Made by a program: the position numbers and the translations under genes. Positions 22,244 through 34,769 of a DNA stretch of 64,000 bases are shown one piece after another. Every line of letters begins with the position of its first letter. Position 1 is the stretch's first letter. Under the pieces are notes generated by a model. It was given only the letters and a program-made list of their open reading frames with translations, had not been told where the DNA came from and made no database searches. This DNA comes from Rosellinia necatrix. Taxonomy: Eukaryota > Ascomycota > Sordariomycetes > Xylariales > Xylariaceae. The stretch is from the NCBI GenBank assembly GCA_021209875.1, contig JAGYVD010000003.1, positions 3,100,001 through 3,164,000 on the forward strand, given 5' to 3'.

Positions 22244-23362
22244 TAAAGTAGTATCGTGGGATTTAGACAAAATAGCAGATAGCGGAGAAATTCATACCTA
22301 GCACACTACATTGACTGTATACGGTGACTGCTACTTTCGAAGGAAGTGAGTATATGTGTCACGTTCGGAAATTATTTTTGTAAAACCCCAAGCCTGGACA
22401 GCACAGCTCTAAAATGGGGTTCAGAGCACATCGTCTAGTGAAAACTATCCCGTGAAGATATTCTACGTATTACGAGATCCTACGCTACAAGTGCCGCGGT
22501 TGGTTGATCAATCCATCTTACGCCGGGACGTGGAGTGCCCTTGACAGCCTTAGCACCGACTATCTCCTTCTCGTATCTCCCCAAGCAGGCACGGGTGAAA
22601 CAGCGACGATCACCCGCTCCGACCCTGATGATCAATGACCAACACTCGTTGAAAACACCTATCACTTTGATTGATATAGGTTGTAGGGGAAACATCATAG
22701 GCCCCCCCCCTGGGACGGGTATCTGCTGGCTGGAGCACCACACGGCAGTAGAGTAAAAGCATGCCCTTGCATCCTCTCCTAATCATCAGTATGCTAGTAT
22801 TGGACATTGGGTTGTTGTGGTACTAGAAAAATCTAGTCTACCTCTCACCCTGTTCTTGCGGGTGAAGTCGAAGTTTTTCTGATCTATAGGCGCTAGTATA
22901 GCGTTTTAGTTTTGTCGATTCCGCTTTTCATTCCCGAGGCAATTAAACCCCCCTAGCCACAACATACATACTGACCAAACGGATACACATACCAATAATG
23001 GGAGAACAGATACGAACCCTAGTGCTGGGAGTAGAAGGAGGAGGAGTATTATCCTGGTCCAGGGAAAAAAAAAGAAAAGAAAAAAAAAGCACAACAGTGC
23101 ATCCATCTACTCAAGAGGTGCTCGAATTCATGGTTGCAACATATGTAGCACGAGGTTTCGCTGACTAGAGTAGTGAGATAACTAATAGTACAGTAACAAC
23201 AGCCATTACAGGGATAGGAAAGGCATGCCGGTGCCGCTCGGATTACCCGGTATACTTGTTAGTTACTACTACTATAAGAGGTGAAGTACAACATATCGAG
23301 CACGTTGCAAGATGCTATAGTTATTACTATATATAACTAAGACAGTTTACAAACATACCATA

Positions 23363-23376
23363 GTAGTGTACACTAC
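23363..23376. repeat. 14-bp perfect palindrome GTAGTGTACACTAC
   Basis: A perfect palindrome built from two copies of the GTAGTGTA motif that recurs across the gene-poor region. Confidence 0.7.
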
Positions 23377-25032
23377 ATTATGTCTCCACGATAGACCTAG
23401 CCATCCATGCTAACGTAGTATAGTGTACAGCCGGCTGAGCAGCACACATTGCACGGGCAGCGGAGCCTACGCCTTCACGTGCTGTACTGGTACTGCATCC
23501 CGGCTTCTGCGAGGGAATGTAACGCTTATGGCGGCGTGACCGGGGGTGGGAAGGATCGACGGCTGTGCAGGATGGCGGGTGAGTGGGTAACCCATCTCAC
23601 ACTGGATTCTGCGTGGACTGAGTAATACGGTACCTGGGTCGGGTGGCCACAGCCCAGGGACGGCATGGGCAACGAGCTTCCCCGTCCACTCGACAGATGT
23701 TGAAGGATCGAGGAGGTCCGAGGTGGTCTCTCTGGGCCGGGAATGCAGGCGCTGCTGTCGGAGGGTTGTCATGCCTACAACAGTAATACGATAGGTATGG
23801 TTATTGTGTGACTGAATAGCGGTGAGATGCCTCTCCTACGTATGGACAGACATGTTTGTCTGAGACGATGCTGGTAGTGTGTCCCTCTCTAACCTTGCAC
23901 GGAATGAGAGAGTGGATAAGACTTGCGTGTCTGCTTGGTTGGTTCTCGTGGGTTGGTGGGCCAGCGCATTGTGGTATTATGATATTAGGTATTATGGTGT
24001 TATGGTGCCATGGCGTTGTGATGTTATGATGCTATAGCGTGTGATTCATGGCATTTTTTGTAGTAGCGAAAAATCGAAATTGTCATCCGAGCAGTGGGTG
24101 AACTATACTCACGAAGACTACAACTAGTAGATTTCATGATGCCTACTGCAAGTAGTGTAACTATACCAAGTCCCTAAGCTAAATTAACCAAGGTAAGTAA
24201 ATTGCTAAGGCAAAGCACACTACACTGCTATTACAGTGGGTATATATACTAAATCAATATACTATACCAGATGGTATAGCAGGTAAATTTGGTGGGTGTG
24301 TTAAATTAGATGGATTGAGCTTATTTGATATTGTTGACTTTGGGTAATGTAAGAAGTACCATACCTCTTAACTGGGTCAACTAACTAACTGAGCACCCAC
24401 CCAATCATCGATTCATCCATCCATCCATGTAAACACTGTATACTGACACTGTATATTCGTTATATTGCTGTGTATGCCGTGTGGTTGGGTATGCTACTGT
24501 GTACTACACTACATGTTGTACCACATGTTGTACTACATGTAGCTAGCTGGGTGTGATATTGCCGTGACAGAATAAGACAAGGCGCACGCACATGCATGAA
24601 CAGAATAAGAATAACTTTCTTTCAAATCGGGGGCTGACACCTCAACCGCGAGGGAGGATGGGTTGGAAGTGGGTGTGTAGAGTAAGGGGCGAAAGGAGGG
24701 AGGGGGTGTCAATAGAGAAATAGAGAAATAGAGAGAAGTGACTTTCCCATCGTAGGCCTAGATGGCATTTACATCAAAAGCCCATGCAGCTCAAAGTTAA
24801 AGTTGGGCGTGTTTTCTTTTGGGTATCTTTTAGGCTGGGCACCTACGTGGAATTTTATACTGTGCTATCTTTGCAGGCAAGGGACCGGAGGCAGTATTAG
24901 GGAGGTAATTACTGACGACAAGATTCTGAATGTTGCAGACCTGGAGGGTAGCTTACCTAGGTAAGTACCTAACCTACCTAGGTAGTAGTTTGACAACAGG
25001 GTTCTCAATACATACAATGTACCTGTTTGTAT

Positions 25033-25056
25033 ATGTATATATATATATATATATAC
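25033..25056. repeat. (TA)n microsatellite
   Basis: An uninterrupted TA dinucleotide run flanked by TAGGTA-type sequence. Confidence 0.8.
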
Positions 25057-26320
25057 CATAGTATGTATCTCTGGCGTACTACAATCTTTGAAGAGACACA
25101 GTAGTGTACTATGCGCGCCGCCTGCCTACTACTGGCAGTTTGTATCTAGTATATATGTACAAGTATGTATGTGGTTATGCTGTTTATAACAGAATTACCA
25201 ACGGATACTGTTAGGTGGGTCAAGTAAATAAGCCGCCTCAAATGCCTCGGTACATATTATACAATTCTAACTATAGGTACCTAGGTACTTAAGCAGCCAT
25301 GGAGAGAAGAACAGGACGGATTAGGTATCAAGTCGCGTATGGGCGTCTAATTTCTAAAATGTGGACCGAGTTCCGCCCTTAGCTTTGATGCCTCCCGAGA
25401 GCGGAATAAGGACACCTTTGTACATATACGGTTGGCAACATAGGTTGCAGATGGACCCTCTTTGCTAGGACGAGTGGTTTGCAACAACGAATCAGGTTGT
25501 AAAATAAAGCATAACCCCACCCTGCGCTCCCCTGCATAATGACATCATCCCTTCTGCGATCCTGAATACTACTAGTTCTACTGGAGGTATGTAGGCAGTT
25601 AGTTATGTTTAGCTTTCTTTTCTTCCTCGGCTGCCTTGTTTTGTTGTGGCTCTACTTACACGGCCCCTCTGCTATTTATCAACCCGAAAGATGCTTTTCT
25701 AACAGACACGCCACAGTTTGACTCGTGTGCAGTGTATGCCATAGGGTGGAATTGTGGTCATTGCAATTATTCTCACCTATGATATGTGCACGCGGGACAA
25801 GGCGCATTTTAGTACATATCTGTAGGCACTTGTAAGTCAGGCAACCAGGCAATCTATGTCATTCCTTGCCTTGGTTATCTATCTCAGATGTAATAATGCT
25901 ATGGGCTTTGAATGCCAAGGTCATTAAGTGGGCCACGGCTCCAGTGCAGTGCCTGAATATGCGCCGACTTCTACGCCGACCATGCTGTAGAATAGAGTAT
26001 GACGATGGACGTACATAGATCCGACGGACTAACAGCCCAAGTGCCGAGCTGGTTCGGGGTACCTAGTAACGTTATACATGGGCAGTCCTACGGTACAGGT
26101 AGTGTTGCAAGTACCACCCTCCTCCCCCACGTATAGGATACCCGCCCTTACACCATGTGTGTAGGACACTGTATGTACACTTCGCTACGGGGATACAGGG
26201 TCCTACTACTTGTTACAGTGGTGGCACCGAACCGTATTGATTTAGGGTTGGCAACGTGAGCGACACCGACTGAGCAATAGATCCAAGAGTGCCTACCTAG
26301 GTAGGCAGTGTGCGCACGAT

Positions 26321-26400
26321 ATCCCACACTATCCCACACTATCCCGCCTAGTCCGTATCCTCCATCCTGCTCCATCCTACTCCATCCTGCTCCGTCCTAC
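26321..26400. repeat. 10-bp period tandem repeat
   Basis: Eight consecutive ten-base blocks run in register: two copies of ATCCCACACT, a transition block pair, then four copies of TCCATCCTGC/TCCATCCTAC with one T-to-G change in the last. All are pyrimidine-rich on this strand. Confidence 0.8.
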
Positions 26401-26880
26401 CTCGACTCTGCCTAATCAGTATCCTCAATACCAAATCCGGACATGCCGTTCGCGCAGGGATGACAATTGCAAGGTGCTTGACGAAGGCGCCTAGGCAAAT
26501 TGGGTAAGGCATGTACATACAATACAGTAGGTAGCTGCAGGCTAAACCAAGAGGAAGGGCTTTGGCCATATCGTATCAACACCGTGAACTCGAACACAAG
26601 GCAAAACAGGCCGTGCGAGGCATCATCGCGAAGGGCTTACATAGTGCAGTACACTTTGCCACTACTGCCACTACACTACGGTCACGACATGATATGACAT
26701 GATCCTGGATGAACAACGCGCCATGACGAACGGACGGCCACGGATAGGGGGATAAACAGATGAAAACAGAATCAACTAAATTTCGAGCACCGGGCGGCGT
26801 CCATCCGGCTTATCGACCGAACAGGCAGTCCGGTTCCCGTGAATGAATTTGCATGCTGCCATCTCTGCGCTGACGACTCA

Positions 26881-26912
26881 CTTGTCGCCTAACTTGTCGC
26901 CTAACTTGTCGC
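26881..26912. repeat. 12-bp direct repeat, 2.7 copies
   Basis: The unit CTTGTCGCCTAA is repeated exactly twice and followed by a partial third copy. Confidence 0.8.
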
Positions 26913-27808
26913 AGATACACACACGGGCGTGTCCGTGTCTGCTGCTCGTGCCATAGGACCGGACTGCAAGATATAAAGATACGGGGTCCAGTCAGCAGTC
27001 AGCAGTGGAGGAAGCGATCCGGAACGTAGCGGCAAATTGCCGTTTTGATCCCGTCTCTGCGTCTGGCGGTTTGGATCGCCGCAACGACTAGATGGCCCAT
27101 GAGAGGATCGCGACGATGCGCACGGGCGTGCCAACAATGAATGGCATGTACCGTTACCCAACCGCACCGGGACGCAAGGTCCGCCGCTACCTACACTCCA
27201 TACATGCCTCGGCTTTGGGCGTGTACGACTAGTTTTACTAGCCATCGAACTTATGCTGTAGTGTAAGTATGTAGAATACGCGTTGTATGAGATAGATGCG
27301 CCAGCGAGGACCCTGAAGATCTTACAGAGGCCTCTCCGTCGGTACGATGCGGGAGATCTTGGCCCCAAATCGTCTAAACCAATCAACCTATTACCAACCT
27401 CCATGCCACCTGTCCACCTTCCCGGTTGGCTCGTTAGCCAAACCATCCCAAACCAGAGTCACGACGGCTCGTCACACCCCGGCCCAGCCCAACGTCATCG
27501 GCCCGCGAATGAGACGAGAAAACCCGTGTCGTCATTGGCAATGGCATGCGTGTCTCTAAAGGACCTGTCACCACACTCGCCACTGAGAGGAGTACCCGGG
27601 CAACTACCTAACCATCAGTCCATCAATCGTTACCCAGCTATTATAAACTTCCCTGCGGATATCTGAACGATTCCTCAATAAACATGCGTAGGTAGGTATG
27701 TATACGCATTATGATGAAAGATGTAAAGGGATTAGCCACGGCCCTAGGAAGGAATTAATTTTTTTAATTTGTGATTATGTCGGTACCGTGTCTTTCTCGA
27801 GGAGTTGA

Positions 27809-27858
27809 CCCCTCCCCCTCCTCCTCCCCCTCCTCCTCCTCCTCCTCCTCCTTTTTTC
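27809..27858. repeat. Polypyrimidine (CTC)n tract
   Basis: A C/T-only stretch of about 50 bp made of CCT/CCCT units and ending in T6. The minus strand is therefore G-rich, with many GG/GGGG runs that could fold as a quadruplex. Confidence 0.8.
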
Positions 27859-30800
27859 CCTCTCCGCTCCGGTCGGTCTATCCACCCCTCGAGAAATGAT
27901 GTCGACCAAGGCGGTAAGGAGGGGAAGGGGGGAGGGGGCGGATTGCTCCCACTGGCCCTCGTTCGCCGGCTCATTAGGGCGGAATCGTGATGGGCACGTA
28001 CATACTCTTAGTCCAAAACCGGCGCTCGCTAAATTGGACTCTTCCTCTTCCGGATTTATCGACGAATCGAAGCGGGCTCCAGATTCTGATGACCTCGATA
28101 TCTCTTCGGCTGCGCCCCGTCAAATAGGGTTCGTATCCGGCCTCCATCCTTCGGTCTTCGAGCGGAGTTGCCGTCACGAGGACGATAGTGGGAGTGTTGT
28201 TAGGCTCCACGACCGTCACCAAAACCAGGTCGAAATCAAGGTCGTGGACCGGGCCTAAGTGAGACATTGTCTAGTGAAAAGTTCGTGATGTTGAACGGTC
28301 CCGGTGGAGGAGAGAGGGAAAGGGGGGGACGACATGACGGCAGGTGTAGAAAGCTACGTCGTCCATGGTTTAGACATCTCGTAAACCTCGCACGCAGGCG
28401 GCTCTTATTGGGCCAAGACATTGACAGCCGACGGGCAGACGGGTCGAATGTGCGTTTGCGGAAAAGTAACTAGTGGCCGAAACGCGGCAATACCGCACCG
28501 CCGATGCTACGTCAACCCGCGCTCTCGAATCTGGCATTCGCCATAACCCGAGTAGCCCAAGGCGGCGTGCATGGCCTCTAGGTTCGGTAGGCAAATTTCG
28601 AGGAGGGATGATTGATCATTACTGCGTTTCCCATCACGTGGTGTTCATATTCCCGGTACGGTCGCTAACAATGCAGTCGAACACATCTATTTCAGCCGCC
28701 CCCTAGCCTTGTCGGCGTCGGCCGCGGTGGGAAAGAATGTCGGGCAAATGTGTGTCTATATCGGGCGTAAACCGCCGTATTGACCTCACTCGTCTCCCGC
28801 CCACCACTCGTCCATGTCCACAATGCATCTGACTAGATCTCCCCACCGCCAACCTACGTTACCTTTTCCACCTTCTTTTTCGCAGCAACATGGGGTTTCT
28901 GGAGCCATCTCTCGCGCGAATGCTGTCATTGTACAGCAGGCGAAGGCACGAAATAGCCGTTATCAGAAGGCTATTTGCTACCGCCCCCCTCTCCCACCTC
29001 CCCCGGCCTCCCCGCCCTATCTTTTTCCCCGTCAGAGCCCCGTATACCGGAACACGTAAGCACCGGACTACTAATCCAGTCTTACGGCTCGATAGAAATA
29101 GCGGGTATGGCTAAGCCGTGGCGGTAGTATGTCGTTAGTGTTATGTAGTAACTGGCAGAAGTCTTAGTACCTAGTTATGGCGGGTGCGCACTACATAGTG
29201 TTAGCGTCGGCTGACGATCAACCCACTAACACGAAATCAAAGAAAGAAAGAAAAAAAAACCTCCCCCTTCTCCCCTCTCTCCCCAACCTGTCTGCTTCAT
29301 GGGAGCCTTCCCCCGGCCTAGCGTGCTTGCACTGCTCCACGGCTCCACGCCAGGGGCATCAAGTGCGGCGCAGAGCGTGTTTCATGTTCGAGGTTGTTGT
29401 CGATTCGGGGCTTAGCGAGTGTCGATCCCCGCGTCCCGAACAGGCATCTTGTCGCCGACGTTTTGGGTTTCCTCTTCCAGTCCACCTCCCGTTGTATGCT
29501 CCCATCACTATGGTAGGTGTGGCCTCCCCCCCCTCCCCTTTCGTTTCCGTCGATTCGATTCGTGCGTTCCCCTTTTTCATTCTTATTATTCCACGTCCAG
29601 GTTCTAGGTTCCAAAGCTGACCGGCTCAAACTGCGCACACGAGTCAGATGCGGTTGATTGGTGGCTCTCCGATCTCTGTGTGCACGTGTCGGGGGTGTGT
29701 GTGTGTGTGTCTGTGTTTGTGTCTGTGTTCTTTGACTGTTTCTTCTACACGTATAGAGCACCCAGGTGCATAAGCTACCGAGTCCTTTCCATATCTCGCC
29801 TTCCCCGTCTGGACAAGTCTTCTTAAACGCTGCGGCTGGTGATGGCGCGTCCTTTCGTTCTTCTCTTCTTCCGCCTCCCTCCCTACCCTACGCCGCGCGC
29901 AATGAACGTGGGGGCGTAAAACTGGTGGCCGCTATAAGGGGTGTTGATTTAAGCTTGCCGGCATCGGTATCAGGGGTTCTTTAATTTGTTGACTACCTAA
30001 CATGACTTGATGCGCCCGCTATTTCCATGTTAATGAATTCGTCCTGTTACGGTATATGTTGGCACGTAGATCCGTGAGAAATATCTGTCGCGTAGCCGTT
30101 TATCATCTTAAAACGGCTGTTCATCTGATGCCTCCGGTTTCAACAAATTAGGAAGGAAATCATAGTAGTAATAATAAAAACAGAAAAACGAGATCCAAAT
30201 GAAAATGGGCCACCTAATCAAAAATTGTAAAATACCCTAGATCAACAGTGCAAAGGAGCGCAGCCGCCGTGCCCTCACGCTGTTGAGATGGGTGAGGTGA
30301 AGGCGTCAAGGCAAGGGGCTCGGTTCGAAGCGACGCTTTCCATGTGTGGGGCATACCGCGACGATCCAACCAGGATCTTCACGACTGGATTGACCACTGA
30401 TATATACGAGTTGTGAGTGATCTTTCACATGAGCTGCAGTGGCAGGCATGAGTATGAGACAGACGGGAAAAGGGTCGCGAAAAGGTGGGGGAGATGTTGG
30501 GATGGAAATGTGTCCCTGGGTTGGCAATGGCATGTGACGAGTCCTGGGACCGTATAGGAAGTTTTGCATATCTCGAATCTTGTTTATTGCTACTAACAGC
30601 TCTATATCTGCCATAGGCGTCTAGCCTGGCTTCTCTAGTCGACCAGTGTTGCAGCACGCTGTAGTTGACTCACATGCGCTTTAGGGGACCGGTGAATGTA
30701 ATGATTCTGTTGAGTCGGTCTTCCCGCTCGTCATACATTTGCCGTACTAGCAGCTATTAGATTACATGGGCATAACGAGTGTCGGTTGCCTTGTTTGGTC

Positions 30801-31464
30801 GCACCTCATCTCGGCGTCAACTAGGAGCAATTTACATACTGCCCGCCCGAGTGCTCTCTCTCTCTCTCTCAGAGTATACGCTCGGCATGGTTATTGATAC
30901 AAGGTGACCCTCTCCCATTCCTTCTTCGCCCTTTCCCTGTGCTCCTTCCAGTGTAATATCGTAGGTGCTGTTTGTCAACATGTCCCCGCATAGCAGTACC
31001 CTCGTCAAAACCGCGTGAATGCAAATCGTGCAATGTAGCCCCAAAAATGTAGAACTCCTGTGAACGCCACGATGGTGAGGGTATCTCCTCGCAGAAGTCC
31101 GATCCCAAATAGTGCCGCCGTGTTAAGACAATTGTGAGCGACGAACGAGAATGCGTAAATGCCATAAGATGAGTCTTCGCGCCCAAATTCTAAGGTCGTC
31201 AATGCCATCCAAGACAAACACCAATAACGTCGTAAATATATTTTCGATAGTAATGGAAACCGATTCCCTGGGTTGGCAATATCGTGCCTTTTCATTCCCC
31301 ATCATCGCCGGTATGTGGGGCAAACGAAATAGTGGCGACTGGTATTCTCTACTACGACCTTCAGGCCGGTAGATGTGCATGGCAAGGTGGTTCCAAAACA
31401 AGTCGCTGAAGAAGGCATCTAGATTACGGCTAGACGCAAGTGTTGAAAATATAACTCGTCGGTT

Positions 31465-32740
31465 TTAGTCGGATTGATCGTCTTGGTGATCCTCTGATCC
31501 AGCTTCTGACTTGGCGTCGTTTTTATGGACTTTTCGATGTCGTCGTAAATTTGACACAACGGAGAAGTGTCGTCCACATCCTTCTACCTCGCAACAAAAG
31601 GCTAAACACCCCTTATCAGCACTGCCACGCCGCAACAATCGATTTCGTATCCAACTTACGCTTTTCACCTGTATGACTGTACATGTGCGTTTGTAAAGAG
31701 CTCGGCCTCGTAAAACGTTTGTCGCATACTTTGCATTTATGTTTCTTTTGTGTACTCGACGAGACTTTGGAGCTAAACTGACCCATCATTGACTGAGGGG
31801 CGGGGGGCGGTTGGGTCATTAGATTGGGTCGAGGTAGTGTTCGTGAGGTGACAGATTCGATATCCGATCCCGCCGTTGAATAATCGCTCACTGAGTCAAC
31901 CGATGCGGCATAGTAGCCACCATAGTTGCTTGCTGATGATATAGACGAGTTTGTAGAGTGCGTTGATGGGAAACCGTACGAATCAGTCGACGCCCTGCCG
32001 CGGTTGTTAGGTGGGTAGATGGCTCGCGGCGTTTCCTGGCTCATTGCCAGCATTCCTTGACCTGCGTCAATAGCATCGGCAAACGATCTTCGGTCGTCTG
32101 TAGGCGGGATGCCTCTATGATCTATGTCAACTAATGAATTCCGATGGGACCGAATAAACCCGTCTGCACTGGAATTCATTGACGGTACAGAGGAAACTGA
32201 CGATTGAGAATACCTTCGGCTGTCGGCTTCCGGCGCGAGAGCGAACGTTGATCGCATTGGGGCTGGGGCATAGCCAGATACGTTATCGTATGAACTGGGC
32301 GATGCTGAGTATGTCGCGTGAACGGGGGATGGTGTCGCCGTTGCATACGACGACTCTCCGTAGGCAGCAGACGTTGTCTGCATTCGGTTGAGGTTCAGGA
32401 TATCTTGGGACATATTGAGTAAGTCTTGTTGTTCATACATGCCCGCCATGAGAGTGCTACCTGCTGCTGAAGATGTAACCGGAATGCTTCCGTATGGTGC
32501 CATTGGGGCACTGGTATTGGTGCCCGGTCTGCTCGCGGGGTGATGCTTCGCCATGGAATCGAGCGCGCCGAGGTTGGCGCCTATGCCCCCTTGAGAGTAC
32601 ATGCCATGACCGTGATGGCCATGCTGGCTGGTTGAGCTAGGACCCCATGGGTTGGTGAACTGGGGCGAGTTCGAATATGAAGACATTTGGCCGAAGTGAA
32701 GAGCTCCGAGTCGTGACTGATTGTCGAGAGTCATAGTCAT
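31465..32740 (-). CDS. C2H2 zinc-finger regulator resembling FlbC
   Basis: Exons 32740-31660 and 31601-31465 encode 405 residues. The N-terminal 320 residues are Ser/Tyr/Ala/Pro/Gly-rich and likely disordered activation sequence. Two C2H2 fingers lie at the C-terminus: CKVCDKRFTRPSSLQTHMYS (C-x2-C-x12-H-x3-H) and, after the TGEKPF linker, CEVEGCGRHFSVVSNLRRHR (C-x4-C-x12-H-x3-H). The 58-bp intron cuts exactly in that linker. An acidic tail rich in Ser, Glu and Asp ends the protein. This arrangement and the finger sequences match FlbC-type activators of asexual development as I recall them; the assignment is by pattern only. Start ATG 32740 (MTMTLDNQ) could be replaced by the in-frame ATG 32761. 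The leader has a five-codon uORF at 32788-32802 and a 12-G run at 32990-33001. Confidence 0.85.
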
Positions 32741-34237
32741 CGTTGACAAAAAAGAGAGCATATGTCGATTGGTAAAACGTGAAACTCTTAACACGATACC
32801 ATGAAAATAAAAGAGATGACAATGATACCCTCGTCGGTTTTCCAAGATAGCAACAAGTCCCAGATAGTTCGTACTGATCAGATGCGGGATCCCGGGCAAG
32901 ACAGATTCGTGTCACCTGGTCGAGACAGTGACTTTTTACTTTCCGAGGTCCAGTGAAAGAAGGTCGTCCCAAAGTGTAGAGAGAGGGGAGGGGGGGGGGG
33001 GATCAGCAGGCCTTAAGTGTGTTTGTGTTGCGGTGTATGTGTGTGGCCGTAAGAACCTCACCAGGAACACTAGATAGGTACCTCTGCTAGTAGGTGGTGG
33101 GCTCTTCTTCTACAAGGTCAAGCCGTCGAAGCTTGACGGGCTCCAGTGAATTGGGAACGAGTGGAGCCGTGAGCTTGGCCTGCTTAGGCAGTTTTCAAAA
33201 GCCGTCAGAGAGCCAGTGACGACGGTTGAGAGATGGATCGACAGTCCCAATATCCCGTGGAAAGACGACGGCTCTGGGGCAGCAGGGTTTAGCGGTAGTA
33301 AAGTTGGAGGCCGAATGATATTGCAGACTCACTCCGGGGCGGAGGGAGAGAGAGGAGAAAAGATGGTGCCCAATTTGACAGGAGCCGTTTTAGGTGACCG
33401 ATCATGAGAATGTGGAGTGGAGTGGCTCGTTTCAAGACCGAAGAGTCCAAGATCAGCAAGCCCTGCCAGATATCTGGGAGGTCGGAGTGTATCCGTATAG
33501 GACGGGCACTGTACAGCGGACCAAGACCTGCGAGCCGTACGGTAGAACACGGTATTCTGGTGGGATGCTTCTTGTGAGACGACAGCGAGGCTGGGTGGTT
33601 CTGGCGTCTCGTTGTCGATAGCTAACGCCGACGCTCTGGACGGAGGCTGATGCTGTCTCGAAGCGGTGATAGGTGATTGAAATAGGGAAACGAGGAAGAA
33701 GTAGAGAGTGCTCCCAAGGGGGGATCGGGGTTTTGATAAGTCGCGAGACAACCACAGGCCAAGGTGGTTGAGGTACTACGTAGTGTCTTCCTACACTATG
33801 ATGGAACAACGGGTCGATACGTCAACTGACAGATTCGGGATCTTGCCCATCTGATGTGCCCAAGACTTCGCAAAGTGGGCAACCTCACCAGGTAGGAAAG
33901 GCTTCCTCTGTCTTACAGGACTAGGAGGGCATCAGGGCCAGGGTCCTCCTCCGTCAACCCAGATGCGAGAATTGGCCACGGTGATTGGGCGGGCTAGCAG
34001 TACTGTGTCGATAAAATGTCGGGTTCGAATTTGCATAGAGGCAAATGGACCCCATCCATCAGATTGCAGTATAGCGTATAGCGTAGTGTACCAACATTTA
34101 GCACAGCCGGACACCACGCGAGATGGGTGATGGTGAGCCAAAAGAAAAAGAGGCGGCCAAATAAAACGAGAGACTAGCTTACAAGGATGCCGAAGGCATT
34201 GTCATGTAGTGTGTAGTGTGTATGTACGCAGGTATGG

Positions 34238-34290
34238 ATGTATGTATGTATGTATGTATGTATGTATGTATGTATGTACGTATATATGTA
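34238..34290. repeat. (GTAT)n microsatellite
   Basis: A tetranucleotide run of about twelve units that degenerates into GTACGTATATATG at its right end. Confidence 0.85.
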
Positions 34291-34746
34291 TATAGGTACT
34301 TGAGCGTAGGTATCGGGGGGAGTTGAAGGAGAGGAGAGGGGAGGGGGTGGTGTGTATCCGATGCAATTCTGGTATATAGTACCTACAAGCACCCTCTATA
34401 CCGTAAGGTAGGTAAGGTAGATAGTACGTTATAATGTTGTATAATGGTCGACAAGAGCGAGCGTGTATCCACGTGTACAGCTGGTATGTCACCCACCTGC
34501 TCTCTCACACATACCAGCACGTAAATAAGTGAAGGTCTCCCGGTAGTGTAGTTTGACGTGCTGGGCCGGGGTGGGTTCGACCATTTGTCGACGCGGAACA
34601 GCTGTATGCCACCTACACTATGCCAGAACCATGCGTAGCTGATCAGGGGTTCGTGGGCAAGTGGTATGGCATACAGTACATAAACACCAGCTTGGAGTTT
34701 AGTGCAAGACGCTTCTCTGCGCACTACCGCGGAGCGAGGGAGGGGA

Positions 34747-34769
34747 GGGATGGGATGGGATGGGATGGG
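34747..34769 (+). repeat. (GGGAT)4GGG, potential G-quadruplex
   Basis: Five GGG runs are separated by AT dinucleotides. This meets the usual pattern for a short-loop quadruplex on the plus strand, about 2 kb upstream of the FlbC-like gene. Confidence 0.7.

Larger units (their letters stand above)
19670..31464. other. Gene-poor region of about 11.8 kb
   Basis: The flanking genes converge on this region (OGG1 + and the FlbC-like gene -). Apart from one candidate small spliced gene at 20131-20483, I find no open frame with a recognisable domain. Longer frames, such as -26901-27446 (181 codons), -23467-23772 (101 codons) and +29177-29620 (147 codons), have real ATGs but low-complexity, Arg/Pro/Ser-rich products typical of chance frames. 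The DNA holds microsatellites, C/T tracts, small palindromes and local GC-rich islands (about 23.46-23.77, 26.9-27.6 and 28.0-29.6 kb). Unannotated non-coding transcripts are possible. Confidence 0.6.

Noticed and set aside
26901..27446. Minus-strand frame of 181 codons in the gene-poor region
   Set aside because: It has a true ATG, but the product is Ser/Arg/Pro-rich and without motif, and the opposite strand is also open. A GC-rich chance frame is more likely.
29177..29620. Plus-strand 147-codon frame after a pyrimidine-rich leader-like stretch
   Set aside because: The surroundings look promoter-like, but the product is low-complexity and no continuing exon could be found.
31005..31295. 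Hydrophobic 96-codon minus-strand frame just downstream of the FlbC-like gene
   Set aside because: It looks membrane-like, but it lies in the expected 3' UTR, overlaps other frames and has no family signature.
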